Source of the DNA: Cylicocyclus nassatus
Taxonomy: Eukaryota; Nematoda; Chromadorea; Rhabditida; Strongylidae
Assembly: GCA_958299035.1 (NCBI GenBank)
Contig: CATQJL010000001.1
Location: 31,793,554 to 31,857,553 of the forward strand
Length of the DNA: 64,000 nucleotides
Reading direction: 5' to 3'
The position numbers and the translations under genes are program-made. A model generated the notes under the pieces. That model made no database searches. It worked only from the letters and a program-made list of their open reading frames with translations, and was not told the origin of the DNA. This document shows, one piece after another, positions 1-11,100 of this stretch (its first letter is position 1; each line of letters begins with the position of its first letter).

Positions 1-51
1 TAACTTTATCTTATATATAAAGCGAGTGTGTGTATGTATGTACCTACAATC

Positions 52-191
52 GATTCAACTGGCTGAGCTTCGGCAAAGGCGAGGCTTCGTGACCTAAGGC
101 TAGGTAATGATCAGAGAGCACTCGCGCGCGAGAGACGCAGGTGCGTCGCGGGCGGAGCGGCCTGCCCTGACGGAGCTAAACCAGTTGAATC
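52..191. mobile_element. Palindromic MITE, family A copy 1
   Basis: GATTCAACTGG at 52-62 is repeated inverted as CCAGTTGAATC at 181-191. The interior shares AAGGCTAGGTAATGATC and GAGAGCAC with the copy at 45820-45983. There is no coding capacity, as expected of a non-autonomous inverted-repeat element. Confidence 0.7.
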
Positions 192-200
192 AAAGATATA

Positions 201-945
201 TACAGTCGAGTAGATTTCCTGCTTAATATAGTGTCCCTGCAGACGCGACAACGCTGGGGCGTCAATAATTGCCTTGCGAGTTCCGAGCTAGTGTTTTCCA
301 GTGTTTTCTTTGTTTATTTCTTGCTTTTCTGTTGATTCGTTGCTGATAAAGAGGAAAAGGGTAAGTTAAAGAGTAGTTTCTGTTTTCTGAGAAGTTCTAT
401 CATCGCATATTCACAGATATCCACGTGGAAGTATTTCGCGTCAGCTTCTTGTCTATTTCTTTTTTGTCATTTCCTTTTCTTCTGTCACTTCTTCTTTCAA
501 ACCTCCTCCTTCTTGTAAGGTGTTTCTTTGAACGCTAGTTGGCTTGTCTTGCAGCAACTTCGGCTTTCATGCGTAAGAAATAGCATTTTAATCAAGCACT
601 TCATGTGATGAGGACAATAAGTCAATAGTAAAAACCCACTGGCGTTCAGAAATACCTCACAAGAAGAAAGAGATATGAAGTGACAAAAAAATAGACAAGA
701 AGCTGACGCGATCTGCTTCCGTGGATATCTGTGAATATGCGATGATAAAACTTCTCAGAAAACAGGAACTACTCTCTAACTTACCCCTTTCTTCTTTATC
801 AGCAACGAATCACCCAAAAAGTATGAAATAAGCAAAGAAAACACTGGAAAACACTAGCTCGGGAACTCGCAAGGCATTTATTGACGCCCCAGCGTTGTCG
901 CGTCTGCAGGAACACTATATTAAGCAGGAAATCTACTCGACTGTA
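201..945. mobile_element. Long foldback element
   Basis: The arms 201 to about 470 and about 680-945 are near-perfect inverted copies for roughly 260 bp. For example, TACAGTCGAGTAGATTTCC at 201 matches the complement ending at 945, and ACGCTGGGGCGTCAATAA has its inverse near 880. The spacer is about 200 bp. No transposase is encoded. It starts only 10 bp after the preceding MITE. Confidence 0.75.
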
Positions 946-1420
946 TGTCTGTCTGTACGTATGTGCGGAATAGAAATTTTTATTTCTGAACCGATGTGGA
1001 CCAAACTTGGCACACATATACTTCGGGGCAGGGCGTGTCATAGGCTACTTTTTGTTATCGATCGTTATCGATTTTATCGATTTTCCGCAAAATTTGAGCT
1101 ACGGGGCTGGAAGTTGGCACAGGGGGTAATCAAGCATGCTGATTACAAATATGTTATTGACAGAGCCGGGCGGAGCCGGGTTTGCCAACTAGTTGGCATA
1201 TATACACGAAGGCCTCACACGTAAATTTTTTTCCACGCTTTTTCGTCGTTCTCCAGAAGTGAACAATCGCCTGCAAATTTCCGACGTAGTTCTCAGTGAA
1301 CCTGCAATCAAGTTTTTGACAATAATAATATTTAGAATCAACATGTCACGAAATTTGATTTTAATAATGCCGGTAGTTTTATTAATTTGCTTAAAATTTT
1401 GATATTTTAGTCTCACTCCT
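946..1420. repeat. Interspersed repeat with GC-rich GAGCCGGGCGGAGCC core
   Basis: The stretch 1120-1195 matches, in inverse orientation, 16686-16760 (shared GCAAACCCGGCTCCGCCCGG and ATCAGCATG). The upstream part holds short TGT/TATG-rich repeats. It is probably one terminus of a dispersed non-coding element; the class is unknown. Confidence 0.45.
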
Positions 1421-4400
1421 TCCAGCTCCTCGTCGGCCTTGGGTGAAGGAGGTTCAGCTGGGTTCCGGCCCAAGGGTGAGGCGGATAGGAACACATTATC
1501 CCCTTTTCACATGTATCAAAGCTGTACCGCGCCTTTTGTTCGGGAGAGAGGACAAATCGAACAACACTTTCAACGAAATGCGCAACGCGAACGACGTGTG
1601 CGACGTCGCAAATTTTCCTTGCTTCCATTTCAAAGAGAAAAGCCGTAGTTTCAATAATGATGTGTACCATGTACAAAATTAATTTTCTTGAATCTATCTT
1701 GCTCCTTTCAAGAAAGCACAGAAATCCTTCTCAAGCGGTAAAATTCAAACACTTCGAATTCACTCGGAACTTTGGGTATGAAGCTTATCTGACATGCTGA
1801 ATACAGATGTATAGTGTACCCCGCCCAGCTTCCCATAGGTATGTACCTACGCGACGCATCCGCAACGCACGCCTTCAGCGCGCCTCCTGTCGATGGAATT
1901 CCCTGTTTTTCTCTCATTTTCTTGTTTTTGTTTTACTATATTCCCTCTATTTCAGGTATAAACAATTCGCATAACCGGCGACGAGGTTTCACGTGCTCTA
2001 CTAGGCTTGAGAGCTTCGGTCTTGAGTACTAGTCTTCTGTTTTTCCCTTCTTTTTTTTTGAGAGAGATTGAGATTTGAGGTGTATTCTAAGAGAATATTC
2101 CTCCAAAAGCTTTTTGTACTAAATAAGAGTCCCTCCCTCTCGACTCAATTTTTAAAGTGTAGACAGTGTATCAAGTCGAACTAAGCCTTTCGAGAAGCCG
2201 ATAGGGATTTGTTTACGGAAATATCTACATTTTCTGAGTTATTTTACCATTCTAGTTTCTAAGTTTACAAAGAGAAACGTTTTGAGAATGCGGTTGTTCT
2301 TTCTGCTCTACGTTTACTTATTACCGCTTTTCCATCGGTGCAAGTCTGAGATTTGAAGTGCGTGCGTTTTATTCTAGTATACGTTTCTTTCGAAGTGTAT
2401 TTACGGGTTTCCACTTCTCAATTCTCTTCTATGGTGCGTAGATGTGCTCTTTGCTCACAAGTGAGGTGAGAAGCATCAAGAAATGCACGCGCTGCGGTTG
2501 CGCCGCGGAGCTACCTATGGGAAACTGGCCGGGGTGCACACTATAGCACACAGTCTACGAAAGAAGGTCCCTTTGTCCAATAATCAAACCAAAAGGGACT
2601 CTTACCTTGTACAAGACGCTTCTTAAGGAATATTCACTCGAAATTTACTCAAAACTCATCTCAGAAAAAAAGGAATTTATGAGACTACCACTCAAAACTG
2701 AAGCTTTCGGGACCACTAGGGTCGGGTCGGATTGATCTAGCTTTTTTTTTTGACAAAGTAGCTATATGAACAATCTCGTTGTTTCCATGAAAGGATTATG
2801 GTAGAGCTGCGGTACTTTACTTCACAATCATGATCTGTTTGTAATTGATCGCTTCACCCCAATCTGTAAGCGCGAGGGGGCTTCTGGACGGGGTGGAAGA
2901 CTACTAGTAAGGAAAACTGTAGAACGCAACCTCACCTTTCATTCCGTAGCCAAAAAAACCAGCGAAATATATGTTTTACAGCATCAAAAACTTCAGTGAC
3001 ATTGAGAAAGAATATTTCCGCGGCCTAGCACATGTTGATTAGATATAGGCCGTCTGCGCAGGGCGCGGAGGGTGCGCAGGGCGTGCAACTACACGTCACT
3101 CCAAAACCTTCCGGACGGCGGAAAACGGGGAACACGCGGAAGGCGACAAATGCCCTGGAACAGGCACGACTAGTGGCCACGCCCTGTCCGAGTTGTCGTC
3201 AACTCTCGTCCTTCCAATCTTTGTACTGGAGCGCGTCTGCACGCTTTCTACATGTTTCGTTTCTTGTGTGATTCATTTTTGTCTCTGTTCTTGTCTGTCC
3301 TTTACGGTTCTATATCTTTCACCTTCTGTGTAAACATTTTTGCTTTTTGCTTTAGGGGTATGAGGTGTATTACTGATACGGGAGTTCCTTCATGTAGTTG
3401 CACATATAAGCGAGCAAGAGGAGTCGTCACCTGACTCATCAGAGGTATGACCTTTCTTGTGTTCTGTGCTTTTCTACTTTTCCATTTCATCATTTTCTTA
3501 TATGGATATAACCTTATGAATGTCCTCCCCCTGTTCATAGCTAGCCTTTTTGTTATCATCAAAATGTTTGCGCGACTTAATCATTCCATTTTAGTTGAGA
3601 TGCAGAAAAATCGCTTTCAACTTCGTGCGCCATAGCTATGGACTTATGAGGTAAGAGCTCTCATTCACTCCTTTTGCTTGACTTCGCCGATCGTTTCTTT
3701 TGAAGGATGGATCTCACACCTAAGTACATTCGAAAGAGGCGAGCTCAAGGGCCATTGACGTGAGCATTCTGTAAACTCTGCTACTTACACTCGAGTTTCA
3801 GTGCCAAATTCTGTTTAAGTTTAACTTTTGTATATTCATATGGTTTTTTTATTTTAGCTATCCTAACGGTCCTAGGTTCTTGTCTTTTCTTGAAGAAATG
3901 GTACTTAACATGGCTTCATTCACTTGTAAGCAGTATTTCTGTATACATAATGGTCCCTTGTGATACCGTTGTCGATAATGACTATGTGGAACAAATAGAC
4001 TTACAAAAGAACTTTGGAAACTTTGTACAGGGATTTCTTGTTTTTGAAGTGAAGTTGCATTCTACATTGCTGAGTGATGGTATCATTTCCTTTTTTGTCC
4101 TATATCTGGTGCGATTTTGTTGCGAATAAAGTGGTTTTTCTCTTTGCCCTGTCAAACGAAGAATAGTGAGCAGAAAAAATAAGATGAACTTGAAGTATTG
4201 ACAAAGGCTAAATTCTGAAAGATATCGCGGCTATATTGAGTTCGAGGTACGGCTGGATACAAATTGATGTTGACACTTTGCCTGAAAATAAGGATTCTTC
4301 TTACTTTGAGACTCGAAAGAAAACTGCTTTGCAGCATTTATTGTGTTTGATTCATCTCTATCCGAATGACAGCTACATAACTGCATAGAACTGATGCAAT

Positions 4401-5472
4401 TCCGTTATCCTTATTCAGTGCAGAAGCTAATCGAAATATAGTCGGCTTCCAGATTCGTAGAGGTGTGGAGGTGGAGTCTTGCCAACTCACAGCGGGGCGA
4501 TTTTTGCTAGCGAGAGAATACGAAAAGCAATGCCATAACATGGAGGTTTCACAAGTTTATCCTTTTATCAGGCAAAGTCTGCAACACACCTCCACACGAA
4601 CCTGGGAACTGATCATATGCGTGAGTTAGATGGTGACCGAAATCGAATTTCGCTGCCAAATCTCACACTCAATCAGTTAGCTATCAGCAAACAATCTACG
4701 AGTCTACAACTTGCGTTAGTAACCTTTCCTTATACACTGAGTGATCACACCTACCAATTTTACACAACGAACTCTTATGGATAAAACAGAGTAGTCGAAG
4801 ACGGCACCGCCACCATTCAGGTGCCAGCCTATGCGCTACAAGAGCGTCAATCTGACTAATTGACTCAAGGCCAGCACTAAACAGCAGGCAAAGGGGAGGC
4901 GTGGCCACCGTTCCCTCGCCTCTGCTGGGTTTTGTCGCCTTCCGCACCACACCCGCGGAAAACTGGGGTAGAGTGGGAGACGTTCGAATGGCGCGCATTG
5001 ATCGATTGTCATTAACCAGAAAAACCAGGAAAAAAAATTTGGAATTGGTTTAGTACTTCCGGGATTCAACTAGTAATCCTCTGTTACTATTTCTCATATG
5101 ATGACGAAACTTTAGGAGTTTGGAAACCTCGCTTTTGTAGAGTACAAATCTCTCCTGGCAATGACGACTGAGCGCGCGCCTTTCGACATACACCCGTTTA
5201 TTGCTAGGCGATGATACACTAGCATATTTGCAGTCTGTCCCAGTACTGATCAGGCCGAACCGCTGTAATTTGCGTGCCGGCAACGCTAAGGATTTGCACT
5301 AGAAACGAGGAGAAGGGGAGAGCAGAAAACCAAGCCGCAGACGTCACGGAAAACCAACGCGACAGGACTCCCGCCAATCTAGTTTAGGCCTGATTGGGAT
5401 TGGGACAGACTGTATCTACCATTCACTGTTCGGCTAAGTTAGAAACTCACCGCCTTGCATACAGTGTCTAAA
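1421..5472. other. No supported gene
   Basis: Many short frames exist on both strands but none has splice context or recognisable motifs. 3040-3200 is GC-rich with GCGCAGGGC repeats. Minus-strand frames at 4696-4998 and 5050-5283 have unremarkable composition. Confidence 0.5.
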
Positions 5473-5622
5473 CTAGCCTAACTTTGGAGGGACTGTAGAT
5501 CCGCCCTTAGCTGGGGATCCCTCGACTGGAGCATGAATCTTGTCTGAAGCGCACACATATTCCTCGTCTTTTTCTGAAATCTTGGCAAGCAGATCTTGCT
5601 TCAAACTTTCAAAAACTTTCAT
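5473..5622 (-). pseudogene. Short coding remnant, copy 1 of an inverted pair
   Basis: This open frame of 49 residues runs from an ATG at 5622-5620 to TAG at 5475-5473. It reads MKVFESLKQDLLAKI near the start and APVEGSPAKGGSTVPP near the end. The same protein segment is encoded on the other strand at 7472. Several differences between the copies are synonymous (for example GTC/GTT, GAG/GAA, GCA/GCT, CCT/CCA), so both descend from a once-translated sequence. I recognise no family. It may be part of a transposon protein or a duplicated exon. Confidence 0.4.
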
Positions 5623-7471
5623 TTGCACTCCCTTGCATACTCAGGGTGTGTTATCAAAGAGGCAAATTTGGATACAAACTCTAAAAACACAATTTCCTTT
5701 AACTTAACGAGTATTAGCACTGCGGGCAACTTTACACTTTGCTTAATTTGTCTTGGAATCAAAGCCATCTAAACGCTGAGCTGGCTATTCTTTAGAATAA
5801 CTTAACCGAACGGTCTTGTTCGGCTGAAAGGCGTGAAGATCGTTGATATCATTCATTCTCTGACTAGGAGACGCGGGAACGCTTTGCGTACATTTCATTA
5901 ACAAGTTCATGGATGAGTTTCAACGCGTTTTGATTGATTCACTATCAGAATTCGTGGAAGAACATGTTTGAGCTCATTAGTCCCCGCTGGCTTGAACACG
6001 TTCTTTCATGAATTTCTAATAGTAATTAACCAAAACGAGTTGAAAACCCATTCATGAATTTGTTGATGAGATGTACGCGAAGCGTGTTCGCGTCTTTTAG
6101 TCAGAGAATAAGTGATACCTAGCTTTAGTAGTCTTGAATAAAATTGTGCCCGAGCTAGCGCTAGGATCACCGGTACAGCACTGAACTTGCTGGAAGTAAC
6201 CCGACATTTTGTGATAGGAGCTTTCCAGTACACATGAGATCTGAACAGTCCATTTTCAGCAATCGGTTGTGAAAACGTTACAAATTTGCTCAAAACTTTG
6301 ACAAGGGGTTTCTTCAATATGTTAACATGAAATACCTGTTTTTCTGCGTTTTAGTATCTTCTCACGGAGTTACATGGGTGTACGGGCAATCGAAATCGAA
6401 ATCTGCCTGCAGTTTTGGGCATGAGGGGGTTTCTGACGGGCTAATCACATAGACCGCGTCGATTTCGCATGATAGGTCTTTTGATACTTTGCCAGTGTGC
6501 TGGCCCCAAATAGAATCTGCGATTTCGCTGAAATCTGGTGCTAGCACGCTGCTCACGAATAAGATATTCATCATCACGCTAGCACCTTATTATGGGTTAT
6601 GGTGGGTATACGCATAAGGACGAAATCTCGGATTTCGCTGAAACTTCGTCCAAAAGGGTTATTCGACACGCTGATCACAAAAACCATGCACTTTTTGCAC
6701 AGCGAGCCTGGTGGAGGTGCAATAGGTGCGGTGAGGGGCAATTACGAACTTGGCTGAAATTCGGTCTATGGTTACGATAAAGCTACATAGAGACCCCATT
6801 TTTGGATTCTAGACCAGTTTAGATCTCAAAAATCCACAAGGCCTTATTATGCGAGATGAGTGCAGTATACGTGATTAGAAGGTCAGACAACCTCTCCACA
6901 CCATTCGACCGGTTGCCGCATATCCTACCGTAATCACTGCTAGAAGGTCGTTCATCAAAAGCGAAAAAGTAACGATATTAGTGTTCAGCATGTCGACTAA
7001 TCGCTCTAGACCGACTTCACTCAGACCTGGGATTCGGTTCCCATATCCTCACCATAACTCCACAATAAGGCGCTACCATGACGAATGAACTTTCCGTTCG
7101 TGATCTGCATTCATGTCAAATATACCCCCGGGGCAAAGTTACAGCGACGCTATCTTGAACAATATACATGGTATTTGTGCTAGTATGTCGAATGACCCCT
7201 TGTGCAAAGTTCCAGCGAGATCTGAAAACTTGACCCACACCGCATTTCTACCTTAAATCCTAAAAAAGGTCACATCACGCGAAGTAAATATGATTTTTTA
7301 ATCAGCAGGTCAAATAAACCCTAAAAGAGAACCTTCAGTAAAATTCAATACTGAATTTTTGTTTGAACTACGTGGACTGTGTCTCCACTGTGTCATAGCC
7401 TACAACTTCTGGAGCATACCTAATGGAGTGCTCAGCACAATACCATCACTCATGATAGTGAAGGAGCGCAA
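5623..7471. repeat. Spacer between the inverted coding remnants, with diverged internal repeats
   Basis: Between the inverted pair lie loosely repeated motifs such as GATTTCGCTGAAA (6520 and 6630), CGCTGATCAC (6670) and GTCGAATGACC-like sequence (about 7187). They suggest an old degenerate tandem array. The inverted homology of the pair extends a little into this spacer (to about 5655 and back to about 7438). Confidence 0.3.
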
Positions 7472-7895
7472 ATGAAAGTCTCAGAGAACTCAAAACAAAT
7501 TCTGCTTGTCAAGATGCTCGAAAAAAAAAAACGAGCGGTAAGAAGTGGCGCCCCAAACAAGATCTGTGCTCCAGTCGAGGGGTCCCCAGCAAAGGGCGGA
7601 TCTACAGTCCCTCCTAACTTTGTTCCTCCCTATTTTCAAGTGGCAAACAATCCCAGGTTAGATCACAGGCCACAAGGAGAAAATCGTTACCAAAACGATC
7701 AAGCTTGTTTTGACAATGTGTGCAAAGCGGCTTGAACCCCATAGCCAAGAATCAATAAGACAGCACATTTGTCCCGCGCAAAAGTTGTCGTCTCCGCAGG
7801 TGCACGATATTGATCGTCAGCTTCACTGTAGTGAATTTGCACTTACTGGAAGTTGCAGGAGAAAAACGCGGACGGCTCGCTCGCAATTGCACTAG
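7472..7895 (+). pseudogene. Coding remnant, copy 2 of the inverted pair, frameshifted
   Basis: The frame from ATG 7472 gives 87 residues to TGA at 7735. The block MKVSENSKQILLVKM...APVEGSPAKGGSTVPP matches the minus-strand frame at 5622-5473. A second frame, open to 7895, continues with a basic, Cys-containing stretch from about 7720, suggesting a single-frame ancestor broken near 7720-7735. A poly-A run (AAAAAAAAAA near 7522) lies in the poorly matching middle. No family is recognised. The pair could be the surviving ends of one inverted element or two separate insertions. Confidence 0.35.
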
Positions 7896-8080
7896 CTTCA
7901 ACTTTTTTATACTATACATAGTAGTGTGTGTAAGTCTACATTATGCAGAATTGTGAGACGAATACCTGCTCTGCGTCTCTGCACCTCCATTTTCTTTCAC
8001 TCTAGCCTCCTGCATAGAACGTCGTAGATTCTTCCAGTGTTATCTACAGTTTCTCTTTGTTCTTTTTATTTCCATATGAT

Positions 8081-8088
8081 TTTTCAGG
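8081..8088 (+). promoter_or_regulatory. Likely trans-splice (or 5'-UTR) acceptor of exportin-7
   Basis: TTTTCAG at 8081-8087 follows a pyrimidine-rich run and lies 56 nt before the exportin-7 ATG at 8144, with no other ATG between. In nematodes this is the typical look of a spliced-leader acceptor. An ordinary intron acceptor from an upstream non-coding exon would look the same. Confidence 0.5.
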
Positions 8089-8143
8089 GACTGTGTTTGC
8101 TATTGTTGACCACTTTTAACGAGCGGTGGGAATATCCCAGAAG

Positions 8144-11100
8144 ATGAGCGAGCTTGAGGTATTTTAAGTGTCGGTATTTACATCATCAGCTAATTCACAG
8201 CTATTTTACAACTGTTTTATTTATTTTACTTTTGCTATTTTATTCCTACCCTAGGTTCTGAACCGTCTTTGTAAGGAACTGGGAGAAAGCATAGATCCAG
8301 TTGTCCGAGCGCGAGCAGAGCAAAATCTTGCAGAGCTCGTGGAATCGCCGCAATGTCTACGAAGTTGCATGCTTTTGCTGGAACAAGGCGATGTAAGGAG
8401 TGGTTTTTCATTTGTAGTAATTTAGTTCAATAATTAACAACTTCAGTTACCCTACGGTCCTATCGTGGCGAGCAACACGCTAATGAAACTTCTCAATTCG
8501 AAAACAGGGATTCTTGTTGAGCAGAAATTGGAACTCAGTAAGTACTCTGATTCTCATTCACCTCAACCGTTTTTGACTCAACTGTTTGAAATTGTCAGAA
8601 GTTCTTTGGTTGCTGTTGTTTTTTCCATTTTATATCATTATTAGTTGCCACCATCTTATTGGTGAATGTGTGCTTGATGCATTTCGCATTTCCGAATTTC
8701 GGTGACGTAGTGCATGAATAGGGTTTGCACTGTAAGTCCATCTATAGTTACACAGATATCGCTGGATGTTTGATGGTCCAAGGCCTCGAGCGTAGTGCTC
8801 ACCATTTCATCGTCACGCAGTTCCTCTCAACAAGGCAACTGTAACGACATTGCATGTTGTTCTTCTTACAATTCTTTTGTGATAGTTAGTCGCGATTAGT
8901 AGGGTCGAAAAGCTATCAAAATCGAAATTCAAGATGATCAGCATATTATGGACTGGTAACAGTGTCCTGTTAGGAGATTCGCGGGCGATAAAATCGCGAG
9001 CGCTGTGTCCGAGGTCTAAGAAAGGGGAACTGGGTGAATCGAGTAAAGAGGTTATGAAGAATAAAAGGCGGAGCTATGGTTATTTATAAGTGTTTATCTT
9101 AGTTTGCAATTCAAGCTACTAAATTCGACGCATAGCTCCAAATGCGGTCCAAGCAAGAGCCCCATTTTTCCGAAACTGTACAGTTTAGCGCTACTTTTGA
9201 CCACCTAGTTGCGAAGGAAAGTTTGGAATAATCGTCCACCCCATCTCGCTCACTTGAAGCGTATTTGAATTTGGTTTTGAGAATAGGGTGTTTTGATCTC
9301 TGAGTGAGTCAGATGTTCAAGTAGTTTATGCATACCTCTAGCATTACTTCGTACAAATCTCACTCTATATGGGTAATTTCATGTATACGTTGTAGATTGG
9401 AACTATAGAGAACATCTCGGCTAGAAGGAATAGGTATGGGCCGAATACCATGTTGCTGAAACTTTCTTCTTCCTTATAATTCGATAATGTCATCGTAAAC
9501 TGAATTTCACCCAGTTTCAAAATTGTGCAACAACTGCGACTTACGTGTTGACTTCCCATAGAACTCCCCACATCCGAACGTTAGTTTGATCTGGTTATGT
9601 GATTTCGAAAATGCCCCAATCACAAAAGATCGCCACATTATCAATTTCTTCTTTTCTGAGTCATCTCATAAACGCTGTTTGCAGGTCGCTACCTTCTAAA
9701 TCTTCTCGGTGCCCGATCAGCTTCACTTCCTCCTTTCATTGTGAACTCATTATGTCAGCTTTTCGCAAGAATCACAAAACAGGAGTGGACTTACACAGAT
9801 AGTAGCGACCAGCATCCATTCCATGCACCTGTGTCGGATCTCATCGCCAGCATTGACATGGTACGCTTTTCATTGATAATTTCAGGATTACCCGCTCGTA
9901 TTCTCCACTTGCTTCTTAAATGTGCTTCGAGCAATGTCTACTAGATTTACATTCATTTGAACGGAATGATGTTGCCAATTCTACAGTGCTCTAATTTCCA
10001 AACGTTCTGCATATATTCAAGTGGCTCAAAATTTTCTTTCCAGAACGGTGGCAATCGTAGTATGCTTGCCTTACAACTACTTTCTACATTGCTGATAGAT
10101 TTCAATTCGGTAAGTTCCACTCTCGTATTTATTCAGAGGTACCTTACTGAAAGCGTATGCAATTGTTTTTTTTCTAAATTAACTTATTTGACAGCGATCT
10201 TATTTCACATCAGACTGATCTACGTAATTTTTTTGTAAACGATTCATATGTTTGTGATCATGCTTTTGCAGCAAGCTGGTATGGAGTCTGTGAATAAACA
10301 TCGTAAAGGAATCGCACTATTCCGAGACTCGCACATTTTCGAAATCTTCGAAACATCTGTTTCTCTGCTTGATACTATATCTCAAAAGGATATTTCCAGC
10401 TTGCAGGTAAGAAGGCTGTTCCGCTCATATCTGGTTGAGTTATGTATGCTGTGTTTTCCAGATGCCATTTGTTCTTGCTGTTTTGGACCTTTGCTTGAAT
10501 ACACTGCTTTTCGATTTCATAGGAAGTCTCTCAGATGAAACTAGTGAAGATAATTACACTGTACAAGTTCCGACCATATGGAGAACAGGTAAGGCAAGAT
10601 TTTTCATAGGAGAGTGTTGGGAGTGTCTCTTGTTTACAGCATTCACCGATGGGAAGCTTGTTGATCTCGTATTTCAGCTTTATCTCAAGCTACCTAGTGT
10701 CGCTTCTGAAAAGGTGATTCTGATTATGGGTCTCCTCTGTTCACTCTGGATGAACTAACACTATTTTTCAGATTTTGCACATTGGAGTGCAGCTTGCAAG
10801 CGTTCGAAGAACACTTTTCAATGGAAGCGAACGTCAAACTTACCTCGAACATGTTGTAGCCGGTGTTAAAAAAGTCATCGAGAATCCTGACAAATTGACA
10901 GAGCAGGTAGCCGTTCAAATACCTCGGCTGTTTTATCATTGGCATTAGAACGACATTTTCTTTTTCCTTCTGCTATTGGTTCAGAAATGTTAATTTTTTG
11001 GAACATACTAATTTTCGAAGTTTGAGAAGTGAAAGTGATACTCGGTTTATTTACAGCCTGCATTCCACGAATTCTGTAGGATGGTGTCACGACTGAAGAC

